Shown piece after piece: positions 7,343 through 16,457 of a stretch of 37,047 nucleotides of DNA (positions are counted from its first letter, which is position 1; each line of letters starts with the position of its first letter). The DNA lies in the NCBI GenBank assembly GCA_020161725.1, contig JAIUOG010000012.1, positions 1 through 37,047 of the forward strand, read 5' to 3'. The notes beneath the pieces are model-generated. The model did no database searches. It was not told the origin of the DNA and was given only the letters and a program-made list of their open reading frames with translations. Position numbers and translations under genes: made by a program. The stretch comes from Pseudomonadota bacterium (GTDB taxonomy: Bacteria > Pseudomonadota > Gammaproteobacteria > Legionellales > Legionellaceae).

Positions 7343-8709
7343 GTAAATGCTTTGACTAATTGTGGTGCTAAGCCTATGTAGTTTTCAGGAGTTAAATTCA
7401 ATAACTGTGATTTTGCCTCAGCAGGGATATCCAAATTTTCAATAAATTTTCTTAAATTATCACCATCAATGCCATGGCCTCTGGTTAAGTCTTTAAGTTG
7501 CTCATAAGCTTCAGGAACTTCGTAGCGACGCATCACCGTTTGCACTGCTTCCGCAAGCACTTCCCAATTAGCTTGTAAATCTTCTTTTAAAGCTGACTTG
7601 TTAATTTGTAATTTATCATTACCTTTGGCAATCGCTTGAAAAGCGATAAAGCTATAAGCAAAAGCAACACCGATATTTCTTAATACCGTTGAATCAGAAA
7701 GATCGCGCTGTAAACGTGATTGAGTAAGTTTATTCGCGAAATGATCAAAAAGAGCATTAGCTAAGCCAAGATTACCTTCCGCATTTTCAAAATCAATAGG
7801 ATTTACTTTATGAGGCATTGTAGATGAACCTACTTCACCTGCTACTGTTTTTTGCTTGAAATAATTAAGGGAGATATAGGTCCAAATATCTTGAGTGTAA
7901 TCGAGAAGGATATTATTAATTCTAACCATGATGTGTGACACTTCTGCAATACCATCATGCGGCTCTATCTGGGTTGTATAAGCACTGAAAGAAAGACCTA
8001 AAGAACTCACAAAGCTCGCACAATGCTTACGCCAATCTACATGAGGGTAGGCAATAAGATGCGCATTATAATTCCCTACAGCACCATTGAATTTAGCGGG
8101 TATCAGCACTTCAGCTAATTGCTGTTGAGGGCGTTTTAAACGAGCAACGAAATTAACTAACTCTTTACCTACCGTAGTGGGCGTTGCTGGTTGCCCATGT
8201 GTACGGCCAAGCATTGCAATGTCGCCATGCTGTTTACCTAACATCATGATACCACCAATGATTTCAGCTAAAGTGGGTTGGATGACTTGAGCGATAGCTT
8301 CTTTGATCATCAAAGCATAAGCAAGGTTATTGATATCTTCTGAGGTACAAGCAAAATGAATGAAACCAGTATAGGCTTTTAAATGCGGCTTTTCTTCTAA
8401 TTTGTCACGTAGATAATATTCGATGGCTTTAACGTCATGATTTGTTTTTTTCTCATAAGCTTTTACTTTTTTAGCCTGAGATTCATCAAATTTAGCTAAA
8501 ATTTCTTTCAAATAAGCCTTATCTTGCTCGGTAAAAGGAGCTAACTCTGTAATATCCTTATTACTTGCTAACGATTCTAGCCAACGAATTTCCACCATAA
8601 GGCGGTAATAAGTTAAGGCAAACTCACTAAAATAGGGGCTTAGTGCCGCAGTTTTTTTCAAATAGCGCCCATCAATAGGAGAAACAGCGTTTAGAGAAGA
8701 TAAGGTCAT
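7339..8709 (-). CDS. purB: Adenylosuccinate lyase PurB
   Basis: PurB acts twice in purine synthesis, releasing fumarate from SAICAR and from adenylosuccinate. The fumarase/aspartase superfamily signature GSSTMPHKVNPIDFENAEGN is at about 294-313 with the catalytic Ser in the flexible loop (S295/S296), and the general-acid His is in GRTHGQPATPT (H171). The 456-aa length equals the E. coli enzyme. The ribosome site is weak. It heads the purB-nadB-nadA operon; fumarate release and aspartate use tie the three genes loosely to the same metabolic node. A TATAAT sits only about 17 bases before the ATG on this strand, so the leader would be very short if it is the promoter. Confidence 0.95.
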   Translation of the reverse strand: MTLSSLNAVSPIDGRYLKKTAALSPYFSEFALTYYRLMVEIRWLESLASNKDITELAPFTEQDKAYLKEILAKFDESQAKKVKAYEKKTNHDVKAIEYYLRDKLEEKPHLKAYTGFIHFACTSEDINNLAYALMIKEAIAQVIQPTLAEIIGGIMMLGKQHGDIAMLGRTHGQPATPTTVGKELVNFVARLKRPQQQLAEVLIPAKFNGAVGNYNAHLIAYPHVDWRKHCASFVSSLGLSFSAYTTQIEPHDGIAEVSHIMVRINNILLDYTQDIWTYISLNYFKQKTVAGEVGSSTMPHKVNPIDFENAEGNLGLANALFDHFANKLTQSRLQRDLSDSTVLRNIGVAFAYSFIAFQAIAKGNDKLQINKSALKEDLQANWEVLAEAVQTVMRRYEVPEAYEQLKDLTRGHGIDGDNLRKFIENLDIPAEAKSQLLNLTPENYIGLAPQLVKAFT

Positions 8710-9228
8710 AACAAATTCTTAGCCAATTATAAAGCGCATATGATATTAGATAGGGAGGCAGATGTGAATTAAAACATGTTAAATCTGGCTTAAAAAATAA
8801 AAACCAAGTATTTTTATACCTAAAAGAGCTTTTAGCTGGATACTGAAAACAAGTTGCAAAAATCTGTCATTTTAGCGAAAGGGGGAATCCATTGATGGTG
8901 AGGAGCCAAGTCGGGATGGATGCCCGCCTACGCGGGCATGACAATTGTTGATAAATTAAAAACACTGTCATTCCCGCGCAGGCGGGAATCCATTTATGGT
9001 GTGGCAGCCAAGTTGGGGGATGGAATTGGGTGGTTTTACTTCATTGTTAAATAAAATGTCTATTATCTTTCGCTTTGCGAAGGGGCTTGAATACAACTGA
9101 GAACTAGCACAACAAAGTGAGGTAGTTGGTGTTAACTAACCATTTAGAGGTTACCCTTCTTTAATCTGTTCACATCATCTCTTAATTTAAGTAGAATGAT
9201 TCACATTTTTTATGGATGGGGAATTTTA
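8710..9228. other. Gene-free divergent region between purB and ppsA
   Basis: The first 160 bases are AT-rich and must hold the purB promoter. Two REP-like units occupy about 8884-9025. The remaining 200 bases before ppsA contain a short TTCGC/GCGAA hairpin near 9068-9080 and no gene. No convincing -35/-10 pair for ppsA was found. Confidence 0.6.
8884..9025. repeat. Pair of REP-like units (copies 2 and 3)
   Basis: Hairpins at 8920-8939 (ATGCCCGC-CTAC-GCGGGCAT) and 8970-8989 (ATTCCCGC-GCAG-GCGGGAAT) are separated by an AT spacer. Both are accompanied by the companion text GGAATCCATT(T/G)ATGGTG, followed by GCCAAG and a G-rich stretch, so the unit is a longer composite than the stem-loop. A T-A pair of the stem in copies 1 and 3 is replaced by a G-C pair in copy 2, a compensating change. 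Confidence 0.75.
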
Positions 9229-11595
9229 ATGCCGGTGAGCACACATACGATTCATTTACAAGATTTAGGGATGAAGGATCTTGAACAAGTAGGCGGTAAA
9301 AATGCGTCGTTAGGTGAGATGATTAGCCAACTTGCCCATGCAGAGGTTGTTGTGCCTACAGGTTTTGCAACCACCGCCGATTCATTTCGAGCGTTTTTAG
9401 CAGAAAATGGCTTGGATAAAAAAATATATAGCTTATTAGAAGCTTTAAATCCTGATGATATTGCTCAATTAACAGCAACAGGTAAAAAAATAAGAGAATT
9501 AGTTCTTAATGCTTCATTTTCTACTGATTTTGAAAATGCAATACGTCAAGCTTATCAAGAATTAGAGCAAAAAATTGGCCATAAAGATTTCAGTGTGGCT
9601 GTTCGTTCTTCAGCTACCGCAGAAGATTTACCTGATGCTTCTTTTGCTGGCCAGCAAGAAACTTTCTTAAATGTGCGTGGCATCGATAATATTTTGATTG
9701 CTATCAAGGAAGTTTTTGCCTCTTTATTTAATGACAGAGCAATTAGTTATCGTAGTCATCATGACTTTGCGCATGATGATGTGGCAATTTCTGCGGGCAT
9801 CCAACAGATGATTCGTTCTGATTTAGCATCGAGCGGTGTTATGTTTACGGTGGATACTGAGTCTGGTTTTGATGAGGTTGTATTTATTACCTCAGCTTAC
9901 GGCTTAGGTGAATTAGTAGTGCAGGGTGCTGTAAACCCCGATGAGTACTATGTTCATAAAACATCTCTAAAAGCAAAACGTCCTGCGGTAATTCGTAAAG
10001 TGCTTGGTTCTAAAGCACAAAAAATGGTTTATTGTGAAAAAGAAAAGGTCAAAACTGAAGAAGTATCTGCAGAAAATCGACTTTTATTTTCTTTAACTAA
10101 TGACGAAGTTGAAGCTTTAGCTAAACAAGCTCTAATTATTGAAAACCATTATGGTAGACCCATGGATATCGAATGGGCCAAAGACGGTAAAGATGGCAAG
10201 CTTTATATTTTGCAAGCGCGTCCTGAAACAGTAAAAAGCCGTTCTAATAAGCAAATTTTAGAGCGTTATACGCTTAAAGAGCGGGGTGAAGTTCTAAGTG
10301 AAGGCCGAAGTATTGGTCAACGTATTGGTCAAGGTAAAGCAAGAATCATTAAAGATATCAGTGAAATTGATAAGGTAAAACCAGGTGATGTTTTAATTTC
10401 TGATATGACAGATCCAGATTGGGAGCCGGTCATGAAAAGGGCTTCTGCTATTGTAACTAACCGTGGTGGGCGAACCTGTCATGCTGCTATTATTGCAAGA
10501 GAGCTTGGAATCCCTGCTGTAGTCGGTTGTGGCGATGCAACTAAAACGATTCAAGATGGTGATGAAATTACAGTAAGTTGTGCTGAAGGCGATACCGGTT
10601 TTGTTTATAAAGAGCTCTTAGCTTTTGAAAAAATAGAGCTTGATGTAAATACGATGCCTGAATTGCCTTTAAAAGTGATGCTTAATGTAGGTAACCCCGA
10701 AAGAGCCTTTGCTTTTCAAGCCATTCCAAATGCGGGTGTAGGGCTCGCACGCCTTGAGTTTCTTATTTCCAATACAATTGGCATACATCCCAAAGCCTTA
10801 CTGCAATTTGATTCATTAGAAGATAAAGCACTTAAAAAAGTGATTCTAGATAAGACTTCTGCTTACGCTTCACCAGTAGAATATTATGTAGAGCGTTTAA
10901 AAGAAGGTATTGCTACTATTGCAGCCGCTTTTTATCCTAAGCCTGTCATTGTGCGTTTATCTGATTTTAAATCAAATGAATATGCCAATCTGATTGGCGG
11001 TCATCTTTATGAGCCTGATGAAGAAAACCCAATGCTTGGTTTTAGAGGGGCTTCACGTTATACCGCTTCTTCTTTTGAAGATTGCTTTGCTTTGGAATGT
11101 CAGGCAGTAAGACGTGTACGCGAAGGCATGGGCCTTAAAAATGTGGAGGTCATGATTCCTTTTGTACGCACTGTAAATGAGGCTAAATCAGTTATTCAAG
11201 TATTAAAAAAATACGGTCTTGAGCGTGGCAAAGAAGATTTACGTGTGATTATGATGTGTGAAATACCTTCAAATGCTTTATTAGCCTCTGAATTTTTAGA
11301 GCATTTTGATGGTTTTTCAATTGGCTCAAATGACCTTACTCAGTTAACACTTGGGTTGGATAGAGACTCAGGGCTTGTCGCTGCTCAATTTGATGAGCGT
11401 AATGAAGCAGTAAAAGCACTGCTGCACATGGCGATTTCAACCTGTAAAAAAGCAGGTAAATACGTTGGTATTTGTGGGCAAGGTCCTTCTGATCATCCTG
11501 ATTTTGCTGAATGGCTGATGCAAGAAAAAATCGATAGCGTTTCTTTGAATCCCGATTCAGTTTTAGAAACCTGCCTCTTTCTTGCTGGAAAGTAA
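9229..11595 (+). CDS. ppsA: Phosphoenolpyruvate synthase PpsA
   Basis: PpsA makes phosphoenolpyruvate from pyruvate and ATP (AMP + Pi released), the entry to gluconeogenesis when amino acids are the carbon source. The N-terminal ATP-binding domain starts with [10 protein letters not shown]; the phosphohistidine motif [17 protein letters not shown] carries H418; the C-terminal PEP/pyruvate domain shows [24 protein letters not shown] and the catalytic Cys in [11 protein letters not shown]. With this ATG the length is 788 aa, close to the 792 aa of E. coli, and GGATGGGGA lies just upstream. An in-frame ATG at 9196 would add 11 residues but has no ribosome site. The antiporter gene starts 3 bases after its stop. 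Confidence 0.95.
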   Translation: MPVSTHTIHLQDLGMKDLEQVGGKNASLGEMISQLAHAEVVVPTGFATTADSFRAFLAENGLDKKIYSLLEALNPDDIAQLTATGKKIRELVLNASFSTDFENAIRQAYQELEQKIGHKDFSVAVRSSATAEDLPDASFAGQQETFLNVRGIDNILIAIKEVFASLFNDRAISYRSHHDFAHDDVAISAGIQQMIRSDLASSGVMFTVDTESGFDEVVFITSAYGLGELVVQGAVNPDEYYVHKTSLKAKRPAVIRKVLGSKAQKMVYCEKEKVKTEEVSAENRLLFSLTNDEVEALAKQALIIENHYGRPMDIEWAKDGKDGKLYILQARPETVKSRSNKQILERYTLKERGEVLSEGRSIGQRIGQGKARIIKDISEIDKVKPGDVLISDMTDPDWEPVMKRASAIVTNRGGRTCHAAIIARELGIPAVVGCGDATKTIQDGDEITVSCAEGDTGFVYKELLAFEKIELDVNTMPELPLKVMLNVGNPERAFAFQAIPNAGVGLARLEFLISNTIGIHPKALLQFDSLEDKALKKVILDKTSAYASPVEYYVERLKEGIATIAAAFYPKPVIVRLSDFKSNEYANLIGGHLYEPDEENPMLGFRGASRYTASSFEDCFALECQAVRRVREGMGLKNVEVMIPFVRTVNEAKSVIQVLKKYGLERGKEDLRVIMMCEIPSNALLASEFLEHFDGFSIGSNDLTQLTLGLDRDSGLVAAQFDERNEAVKALLHMAISTCKKAGKYVGICGQGPSDHPDFAEWLMQEKIDSVSLNPDSVLETCLFLAGK

Positions 11596-11598
11596 AGC

Positions 11599-13032
11599 AT
11601 GTTAAAATTGTTGAAATGCGGGCTAATCTTAAGTCTATTTTCTCCAACGCTTTCCTTTGCAGCGGAGGAAATAGGTCATAATGATCCTGTTGCACCCGTT
11701 ATTCTCTGGGTCACTCTTATTTTCGCTTTTTCTTTAGTAGGGCGTTTTTTAGCAAAACGCTTTAATCAACCTGTTGTTTTAGGCGAGTTATTAATGGGAG
11801 TCTTATTAGGAAACCTCTCTTATTTTTTTGGTCTTCATCTTGTTGCAATTTTACGTGAAGGTTCGTCTATCTTTAATATCATGCGCGAGTTGCTTAACAG
11901 CGTGCCTTTGGCTGAATCGGTGACAACTGCAGTACCTAATCCTTATTATGCGGCGCAAGTTACACAGTCATTGAGTCAGGAAAATGGCGTTGATTTATTA
12001 AAAATCGCCTATGTTTTAGATGTATTTTCGCGTTACGGTGTGATTTTTTTACTCTTTAAAGTAGGGCTTGAAAGCTCGCTTGAAGAATTGAAAAGAACCG
12101 GTAGAGAGGCGATACAAGTCGCAACAATTGGTGTTTTGGCGCCAATTATTTTAGGTTTTATTATGGCCTATCTTGTTTCACCTAATGCCTCTTATAAGGC
12201 TGATTTATTTGTGGCTGCAACCTTATCGGCTACCTCAATCGGAATTACTGCAAGAGTCCTTTCTGAACTTAAAAAAATGCGTACCCGTGAAGCAAAAACA
12301 ATCTTGGGTGCTGCAATGATTGACGATGTTTTAGGTCTAGTTATCTTAGCTATCGTAAGCTCAATTGTGATTAATGGTTCTGTTAATTTTATGATGGTGA
12401 TGCAAATTATCATTTCAGCCATTTGCTTTTTTGCAGGGGTTATTCTTATTGGTCCTTGGGTTTTAAGAAAAGCGGTGCGCTTTTTTAGCTTTTTAGAATT
12501 ATGGGAAGCGAAGTTATTTATTGCCTTTATCTTTGTGATGGCTTTAGCCTGGTTAGCAACTTTGGTGCATTTAGCCACCATTATTGGTGCCTTTGCTGCA
12601 GGCCTTATTTTGCATGATGATTTTTTCAAAACAGAAGAGGGTAAGGTTCAGAGCTCACAAAGCATTGAAAACTTAATCGCCCCTTTAGAATCGATTTTGG
12701 CGCCTTTATTTTTTATGCTAATTGGAATTCAAGTTAAATTAGAAGCCTTCTTTGACTGGCATGTATTGCTTGTTGCAACAGGGCTAATTATTGCAGCTAT
12801 TGTAGGCAAATTGCTAAGTGGTCTTGGCGGTAATCCTAAGGATGATCGCCTATTGATTGGTATTGGCATGTTACCAAGAGGTGAAGTAGGGTTAGTCTTT
12901 GCCTCCATTGGCCGTACTTTAGGGGTCATGTCAGATCAGCTTTTTTCAGCCATTATAGTAATGATTATGGTAACTACTTTTATAGCCCCACCGCTCTTAA
13001 AAGCACGTTTTTCTAAACAGGTTCCCGAATGA
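11599..13032 (+). CDS. CPA2-family cation/proton antiporter
   Basis: The 477-aa protein begins with a cleavable-looking signal (LILSLFSPTLSFAAE), then about 12 hydrophobic segments of a Na+/H+ or K+/H+ exchanger (KefB/NapA type). Typical features are FNQPVVLGELLMGVLLGN near the start, the discontinuous helix SATSIGITARVLSEL, the ion-binding Asp pair in MIDDVLGLV, and GMLPRGEVGLVFA near the end. It lacks a C-terminal TrkA-N domain. It lies between ppsA and nadC with 3 bases and an ATGA overlap, so it is almost certainly co-transcribed; a direct link to NAD synthesis is not evident. Ion preference cannot be read from sequence. Confidence 0.88.
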   Translation: MLKLLKCGLILSLFSPTLSFAAEEIGHNDPVAPVILWVTLIFAFSLVGRFLAKRFNQPVVLGELLMGVLLGNLSYFFGLHLVAILREGSSIFNIMRELLNSVPLAESVTTAVPNPYYAAQVTQSLSQENGVDLLKIAYVLDVFSRYGVIFLLFKVGLESSLEELKRTGREAIQVATIGVLAPIILGFIMAYLVSPNASYKADLFVAATLSATSIGITARVLSELKKMRTREAKTILGAAMIDDVLGLVILAIVSSIVINGSVNFMMVMQIIISAICFFAGVILIGPWVLRKAVRFFSFLELWEAKLFIAFIFVMALAWLATLVHLATIIGAFAAGLILHDDFFKTEEGKVQSSQSIENLIAPLESILAPLFFMLIGIQVKLEAFFDWHVLLVATGLIIAAIVGKLLSGLGGNPKDDRLLIGIGMLPRGEVGLVFASIGRTLGVMSDQLFSAIIVMIMVTTFIAPPLLKARFSKQVPE

Positions 13033-13865
13033 AATTAGATAAAAACCTCGTTTTAAAAGAGGTGAAAAATGCACTTGCAGAAGATATAGGCAGAGGTGAT
13101 GTCAGTGCTATGTTATTGCCAGAAAAACTAGAAACGAAAGCTGAAATTATTAATCGTGAGCCGATGCTTTTATCCGGGAGAGCTTGGGTAGAAGCAAGCT
13201 TTCAATTGGTTGACGCCTCTATCAAAATAGAATGGTTTTTTGAGGAGGGCGCCTATATCGAAAAACCAGGAAAGTTATGCCAAATAAAAGGACCGGCAAG
13301 AGCTATTTTAACAGCTGAGAGAACAGCATTAAATTTCTTACAAACCTTATCAGCAACTGCTACGCAAACTTATCAATATTTACAATGTTTAAAAGGCTTA
13401 TCTACAAAATTATTAGATACGCGCAAAACGCTGCCTGGTTTACGTTTAGCACAGAAATATGCTGTAGCAACAGCAGGGGGTACAAACCATCGCATTGGTC
13501 TATTTGATGCCTACCTCATTAAAGAGAATCATATTCGTGTTGCAGGTTCAATTAAAAAAGCCATTGCAGAAGCAAGGCATTTGAATAAAACTATTTTTTT
13601 AGAAATAGAAGTAGAAAGTTTGGCTGAATTAAAAGAAGCTTTAGAAGATATGCCAGATAGAATTCTTTTAGATAACTTTAATTTAGATATGCTTAAAGAA
13701 GCGGTATTAATAAATAAGGATTTTGGTTGCCAACTAGAGGCATCTGGTGGCGTTGATTTATCAACTATACGTGCAATTGCAGAAACTGGCGTTGATTTTA
13801 TTTCGGTTGGCAGTATCACCAAATCTATCAAAGCAATTGATTTAAGTTTATTAGTTTCTTTGTAA
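13029..13865 (+). CDS. nadC: Nicotinate-nucleotide pyrophosphorylase (quinolinate phosphoribosyltransferase) NadC
   Basis: NadC converts quinolinate and PRPP to nicotinate mononucleotide, the third step of de novo NAD synthesis. Diagnostic text includes AEDIGRGDVS at the N-terminus, ERTALNFLQTLSATAT, the active-site strand TRKTLPGLRLAQKYAV, GGTNHRIGLFDAYLIKENHI, and the barrel end EASGGVDL with SVGSITKS. The 278-aa length is usual. The ATG overlaps the antiporter stop (ATGA). nadA and nadB lie on the opposite strand 6 kb away, so the complete quinolinate pathway is in this window but under two promoters. Confidence 0.95.
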   Translation: MKLDKNLVLKEVKNALAEDIGRGDVSAMLLPEKLETKAEIINREPMLLSGRAWVEASFQLVDASIKIEWFFEEGAYIEKPGKLCQIKGPARAILTAERTALNFLQTLSATATQTYQYLQCLKGLSTKLLDTRKTLPGLRLAQKYAVATAGGTNHRIGLFDAYLIKENHIRVAGSIKKAIAEARHLNKTIFLEIEVESLAELKEALEDMPDRILLDNFNLDMLKEAVLINKDFGCQLEASGGVDLSTIRAIAETGVDFISVGSITKSIKAIDLSLLVSL

Positions 13866-13889
13866 TTCACTACATAATAGCGAGCAGTT

Positions 13890-14966
13890 ATGAAGCCAAG
13901 CATCGTTTTTACTGGCGGTGGCACCTCGGGGCATGTGACCCCTAATTTAGCTCTAATTGAGATTTTAAAAGAAAACTGGCAAATTGGTTATATTGGGTCA
14001 GCGGAAGGGATTGAAAAGGACATCACAAGCGAGTTTAAAATTCCTTTTTATCCTATTAGTACAGGCAAATTAAGACGCTATTTTAGTTGGAAAAACTTTA
14101 CGGATCCTCTAAGAATTGTGTACGGTGTTGGCCAATCTTATTTTATATTGCGCAAATTAAAGGCAAATATTGTTTTTTCCAAAGGGGGGTTTGTTGGCTT
14201 TCCTGTTGTTGTAGCCGCTTGGCTTAATAGAATCCCTGTCATTTCTCATGAATCTGATATGACCCCAGGTTTAGCAAATCGCTTAAGCTTCCCTTTTACT
14301 AATAAGTTATGCCTTACTTTTGAGGCAACTGAAAAACACATTAAAGAAAAAGCTAAAGTTGAAGTAACTGGTACGCCCATTCGTTCCGAATTATTCAATG
14401 GTTCTAAAGAAAAAGGCTTAGACCTTTGCGGATTTAATAACAATAAGCCTTGCCTTTTAATGATGGGAGGCGGGCAGGGTTCAAGCTATTTAAATGGTAT
14501 TTTGAGAGAGGCTTTAGATAATTTACTGATTAATTATCAAGTTATCCATCTTTGTGGCAAGGGTAAAATTGATGAGTCTTTCCAGTCAAAAGAAGGTTAC
14601 CATCAATTTGAATATGTTAATCAGGAATTAGCAGATTTAATGGCAGCAGCAGAGCTTGTTATTTCCCGTTCGGGTGCCAATTCTTTGTGTGAAATATTAG
14701 CCTTAGAAAAACCCCATGTATTAATTCCCTTATCTGCCAAAAAAAGTAGGGGGGATCAAATCCAAAATGCACGCTATTTTAAAGAACAAGGTATTAGCCG
14801 AGTTATTGCAGAGGAAGAATTAGATAAGGAAAATTTAATTGCCACGATTGATGAAGTGTATGTGAATAGAGAAGAGATAATTGAAAAAATGCACGCCTTA
14901 AATATTCAATCGGCAACAACTAAAATCATAAGTTTAATTGAGGAACTCTATGCTAAACAAGGATGA
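13890..14966 (+). CDS. murG: MurG-type UDP-GlcNAc:lipid I glycosyltransferase, Firmicutes-like variant
   Basis: MurG adds GlcNAc to lipid I on the inner face of the membrane to make lipid II. The 358-aa product has the N-terminal GGGTSGH loop (9-15), SKGGFVGFPVVVAA, and the C-terminal donor site (SRSGANSLCE, with E268) plus SRGDQIQNA. Several stretches, ISTGKLRRYF, HESDMTPGLANRL and LCGKGKIDES, match my memory of the MurG form in Bacilli and Clostridia, whereas E. coli MurG has HEQNGIAGLTNK at the same place. It is not next to ftsW, murC or ddl as in the proteobacterial dcw cluster, and is followed instead by a peptidase. It may be an acquired second copy or have another glycan target. No strong ribosome site is seen before the ATG. 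Confidence 0.8.
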   Translation: MKPSIVFTGGGTSGHVTPNLALIEILKENWQIGYIGSAEGIEKDITSEFKIPFYPISTGKLRRYFSWKNFTDPLRIVYGVGQSYFILRKLKANIVFSKGGFVGFPVVVAAWLNRIPVISHESDMTPGLANRLSFPFTNKLCLTFEATEKHIKEKAKVEVTGTPIRSELFNGSKEKGLDLCGFNNNKPCLLMMGGGQGSSYLNGILREALDNLLINYQVIHLCGKGKIDESFQSKEGYHQFEYVNQELADLMAAAELVISRSGANSLCEILALEKPHVLIPLSAKKSRGDQIQNARYFKEQGISRVIAEEELDKENLIATIDEVYVNREEIIEKMHALNIQSATTKIISLIEELYAKQG

Positions 14967-16365
14967 ATTGTATGATTTTATTAAAGAAAAATGGCAGCAA
15001 GAAATCATCGATAGCTTATCTGAATATATAAAAATACCAAATAAATCACCGCATTTTGATGAAAAATGGCAAGAGCATGGCTTTATGGAAAAAGCGGTTT
15101 GTCATTTAGTGGCTTGGTGTCAAAAGCAAGATCTCAAGGGAATGACCATAGAAGTTATTCGCTTAGCTAGTAGAACACCGCTTATCTATATCGATATCGA
15201 AGGCAATAAAGAAGGCTCTGTTTTGTTATATGGGCATCTGGATAAGCAACCTGAAATGGAAGGTTGGCATGAGGGCTTAGATCCCTGGAAGCCTGTATTA
15301 AAAGAGGGAAAACTTTATGGAAGAGGGGCTGCGGATGATGGTTATGCTATCTATGCAGCAATCACTGCAATTAAAGCCTTACAAGAACAAAATTTACCTC
15401 ATGCGCATTGCCATCTAATTATTGAGGCTTGTGAAGAAAGTGGGAGTTATGATTTACCTTATTATATGGAAAGCCTAAAAAAGAGACTTCAAGAACCATC
15501 GTTGGTGATTTGTTTGGATTCAGGAGCAGGCAATTACGAACAATTATGGATGACAACTTCATTACGCGGGAATATCGTCGGCGAGCTTTCTGTAGAATTA
15601 ATTGAAGAGGGCGTTCATTCAGGTAGTGCCAGTGGCATTGTGGCTGATAGTTTTAGGGTGGCAAGAACGCTTTTAAGTCGTATAGAAGATGAAGAGACAG
15701 GCAAGATTAAACTAAAAGAATTGTATTGTGATATTCCCAGTGAGCGTTTAGAACAGGTAAAAGCAGTTGCGGCAATCCTTAAAGATTCCGTTTTTAATTC
15801 CTTTCCTTTTCATCCAGGTGTTAATCCTGTTCAACCTGAAAATGATGAGCTTATTTTAAATCGAACATGGCGCCCAGCTTTAGCTATCACCGGTGCTGAA
15901 GGTTTACCCGCTATTGAAAATGCAGGCAATGTGCTAAGACCAAAAACAAGCTTAAAATTATCAATGCGCCTACCACCGCTTGTTAATCCTGAATTAGCTG
16001 CAGCGGCAATGCAAAAGAATCTAAGTGAAAGCATACCTTATAATGCCAAGGTACAATTTAACATCAATGACAAAGCATCGGGATGGAATGCACCTATAGA
16101 AGCGAGCTGGCTAAAAAAAGCCTGTGATGACGCCTCAATGCTCTTTTATAAAAAACCAGCTGCCTATATTGGTGAAGGGGGAACTATTCCCTTTATGGCT
16201 ATGCTTGGAAAGCAATTTCCCAAAGCCCAATTCATGATTACAGGTGTTTTGGGTCCGCATTCAAATGCCCATGGACCTAATGAATTTCTGCATATTGATA
16301 TGGCAATAAATCTCACTGCCTGTGTCGCTTTTATACTTTACACAGAAGCTAAATTAGAAGCCTAA
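14950..16365 (+). CDS. M20-family metallopeptidase
   Basis: A 471-aa, two-zinc M20 peptidase or dipeptidase. Metal ligands and catalytic residues appear in order: YGHLDKQPEMEGW (H96, D98), GRGAADDGYA (D129), EACEESGS (E162/E163), CLDSGAGNY (D190) and the late His in PHSNAHGPNEF. The dimerisation lid is between, with HSGSASG. There is no signal peptide, so it is cytoplasmic. AGGA stands five bases before the ATG at 14950, which overlaps the murG stop by 17 bases; an in-frame TTG at 14938 is less likely. It resembles carnosinase/CNDP-like members; the substrate is probably a small peptide. Its coupling with murG could hint at muropeptide recycling, which is speculative. Confidence 0.88.
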   Translation: MLNKDELYDFIKEKWQQEIIDSLSEYIKIPNKSPHFDEKWQEHGFMEKAVCHLVAWCQKQDLKGMTIEVIRLASRTPLIYIDIEGNKEGSVLLYGHLDKQPEMEGWHEGLDPWKPVLKEGKLYGRGAADDGYAIYAAITAIKALQEQNLPHAHCHLIIEACEESGSYDLPYYMESLKKRLQEPSLVICLDSGAGNYEQLWMTTSLRGNIVGELSVELIEEGVHSGSASGIVADSFRVARTLLSRIEDEETGKIKLKELYCDIPSERLEQVKAVAAILKDSVFNSFPFHPGVNPVQPENDELILNRTWRPALAITGAEGLPAIENAGNVLRPKTSLKLSMRLPPLVNPELAAAAMQKNLSESIPYNAKVQFNINDKASGWNAPIEASWLKKACDDASMLFYKKPAAYIGEGGTIPFMAMLGKQFPKAQFMITGVLGPHSNAHGPNEFLHIDMAINLTACVAFILYTEAKLEA

Positions 16366-16428
16366 AAATAGGCTCGACAGAAGGGCTAATAGCTGAGATA
16401 CTTAGCCCAACTCTTCAGATAAGAAGAG
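16359..16428 (+). terminator. Three successive stem-loops after the M20 gene
   Basis: AGCCTA/TAGGCT (16359-16374), GGGCTAA/TTAGCCC (16383-16408) and CTCTTC/GAAGAG (16411-16428) follow each other directly, the first overlapping the stop codon. None has a long U-tract, so they could be attenuating or mRNA-stabilising structures instead of a standard terminator. Confidence 0.4.
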
Positions 16429-16457
16429 CTTAGTCCAATCAATCAAGGAGTTTTATT

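Noticed and set aside
8726..8731. TATAAT on the minus strand as the purB -10 box
   Set aside because: The hexamer is perfect, but no -35 is found at 16-18 bases and the leader would be only about 10 bases, so it is not listed as a promoter.
9060..9195. Possible small RNA or leader before ppsA
   Set aside because: Only a 5-bp TTCGC/GCGAA hairpin is visible, and there is no terminator or promoter pair to define an RNA gene.
11336..11695. 119-codon minus-strand frame at the ppsA-antiporter junction
   Set aside because: Antisense to two well-supported plus-strand genes; no ribosome site.
12192..12629. 145-codon minus-strand frame inside the antiporter gene
   Set aside because: Lies wholly within a strongly supported membrane transporter on the other strand; composition (Lys/Ile/Thr-rich) is what the antisense of a hydrophobic gene gives.
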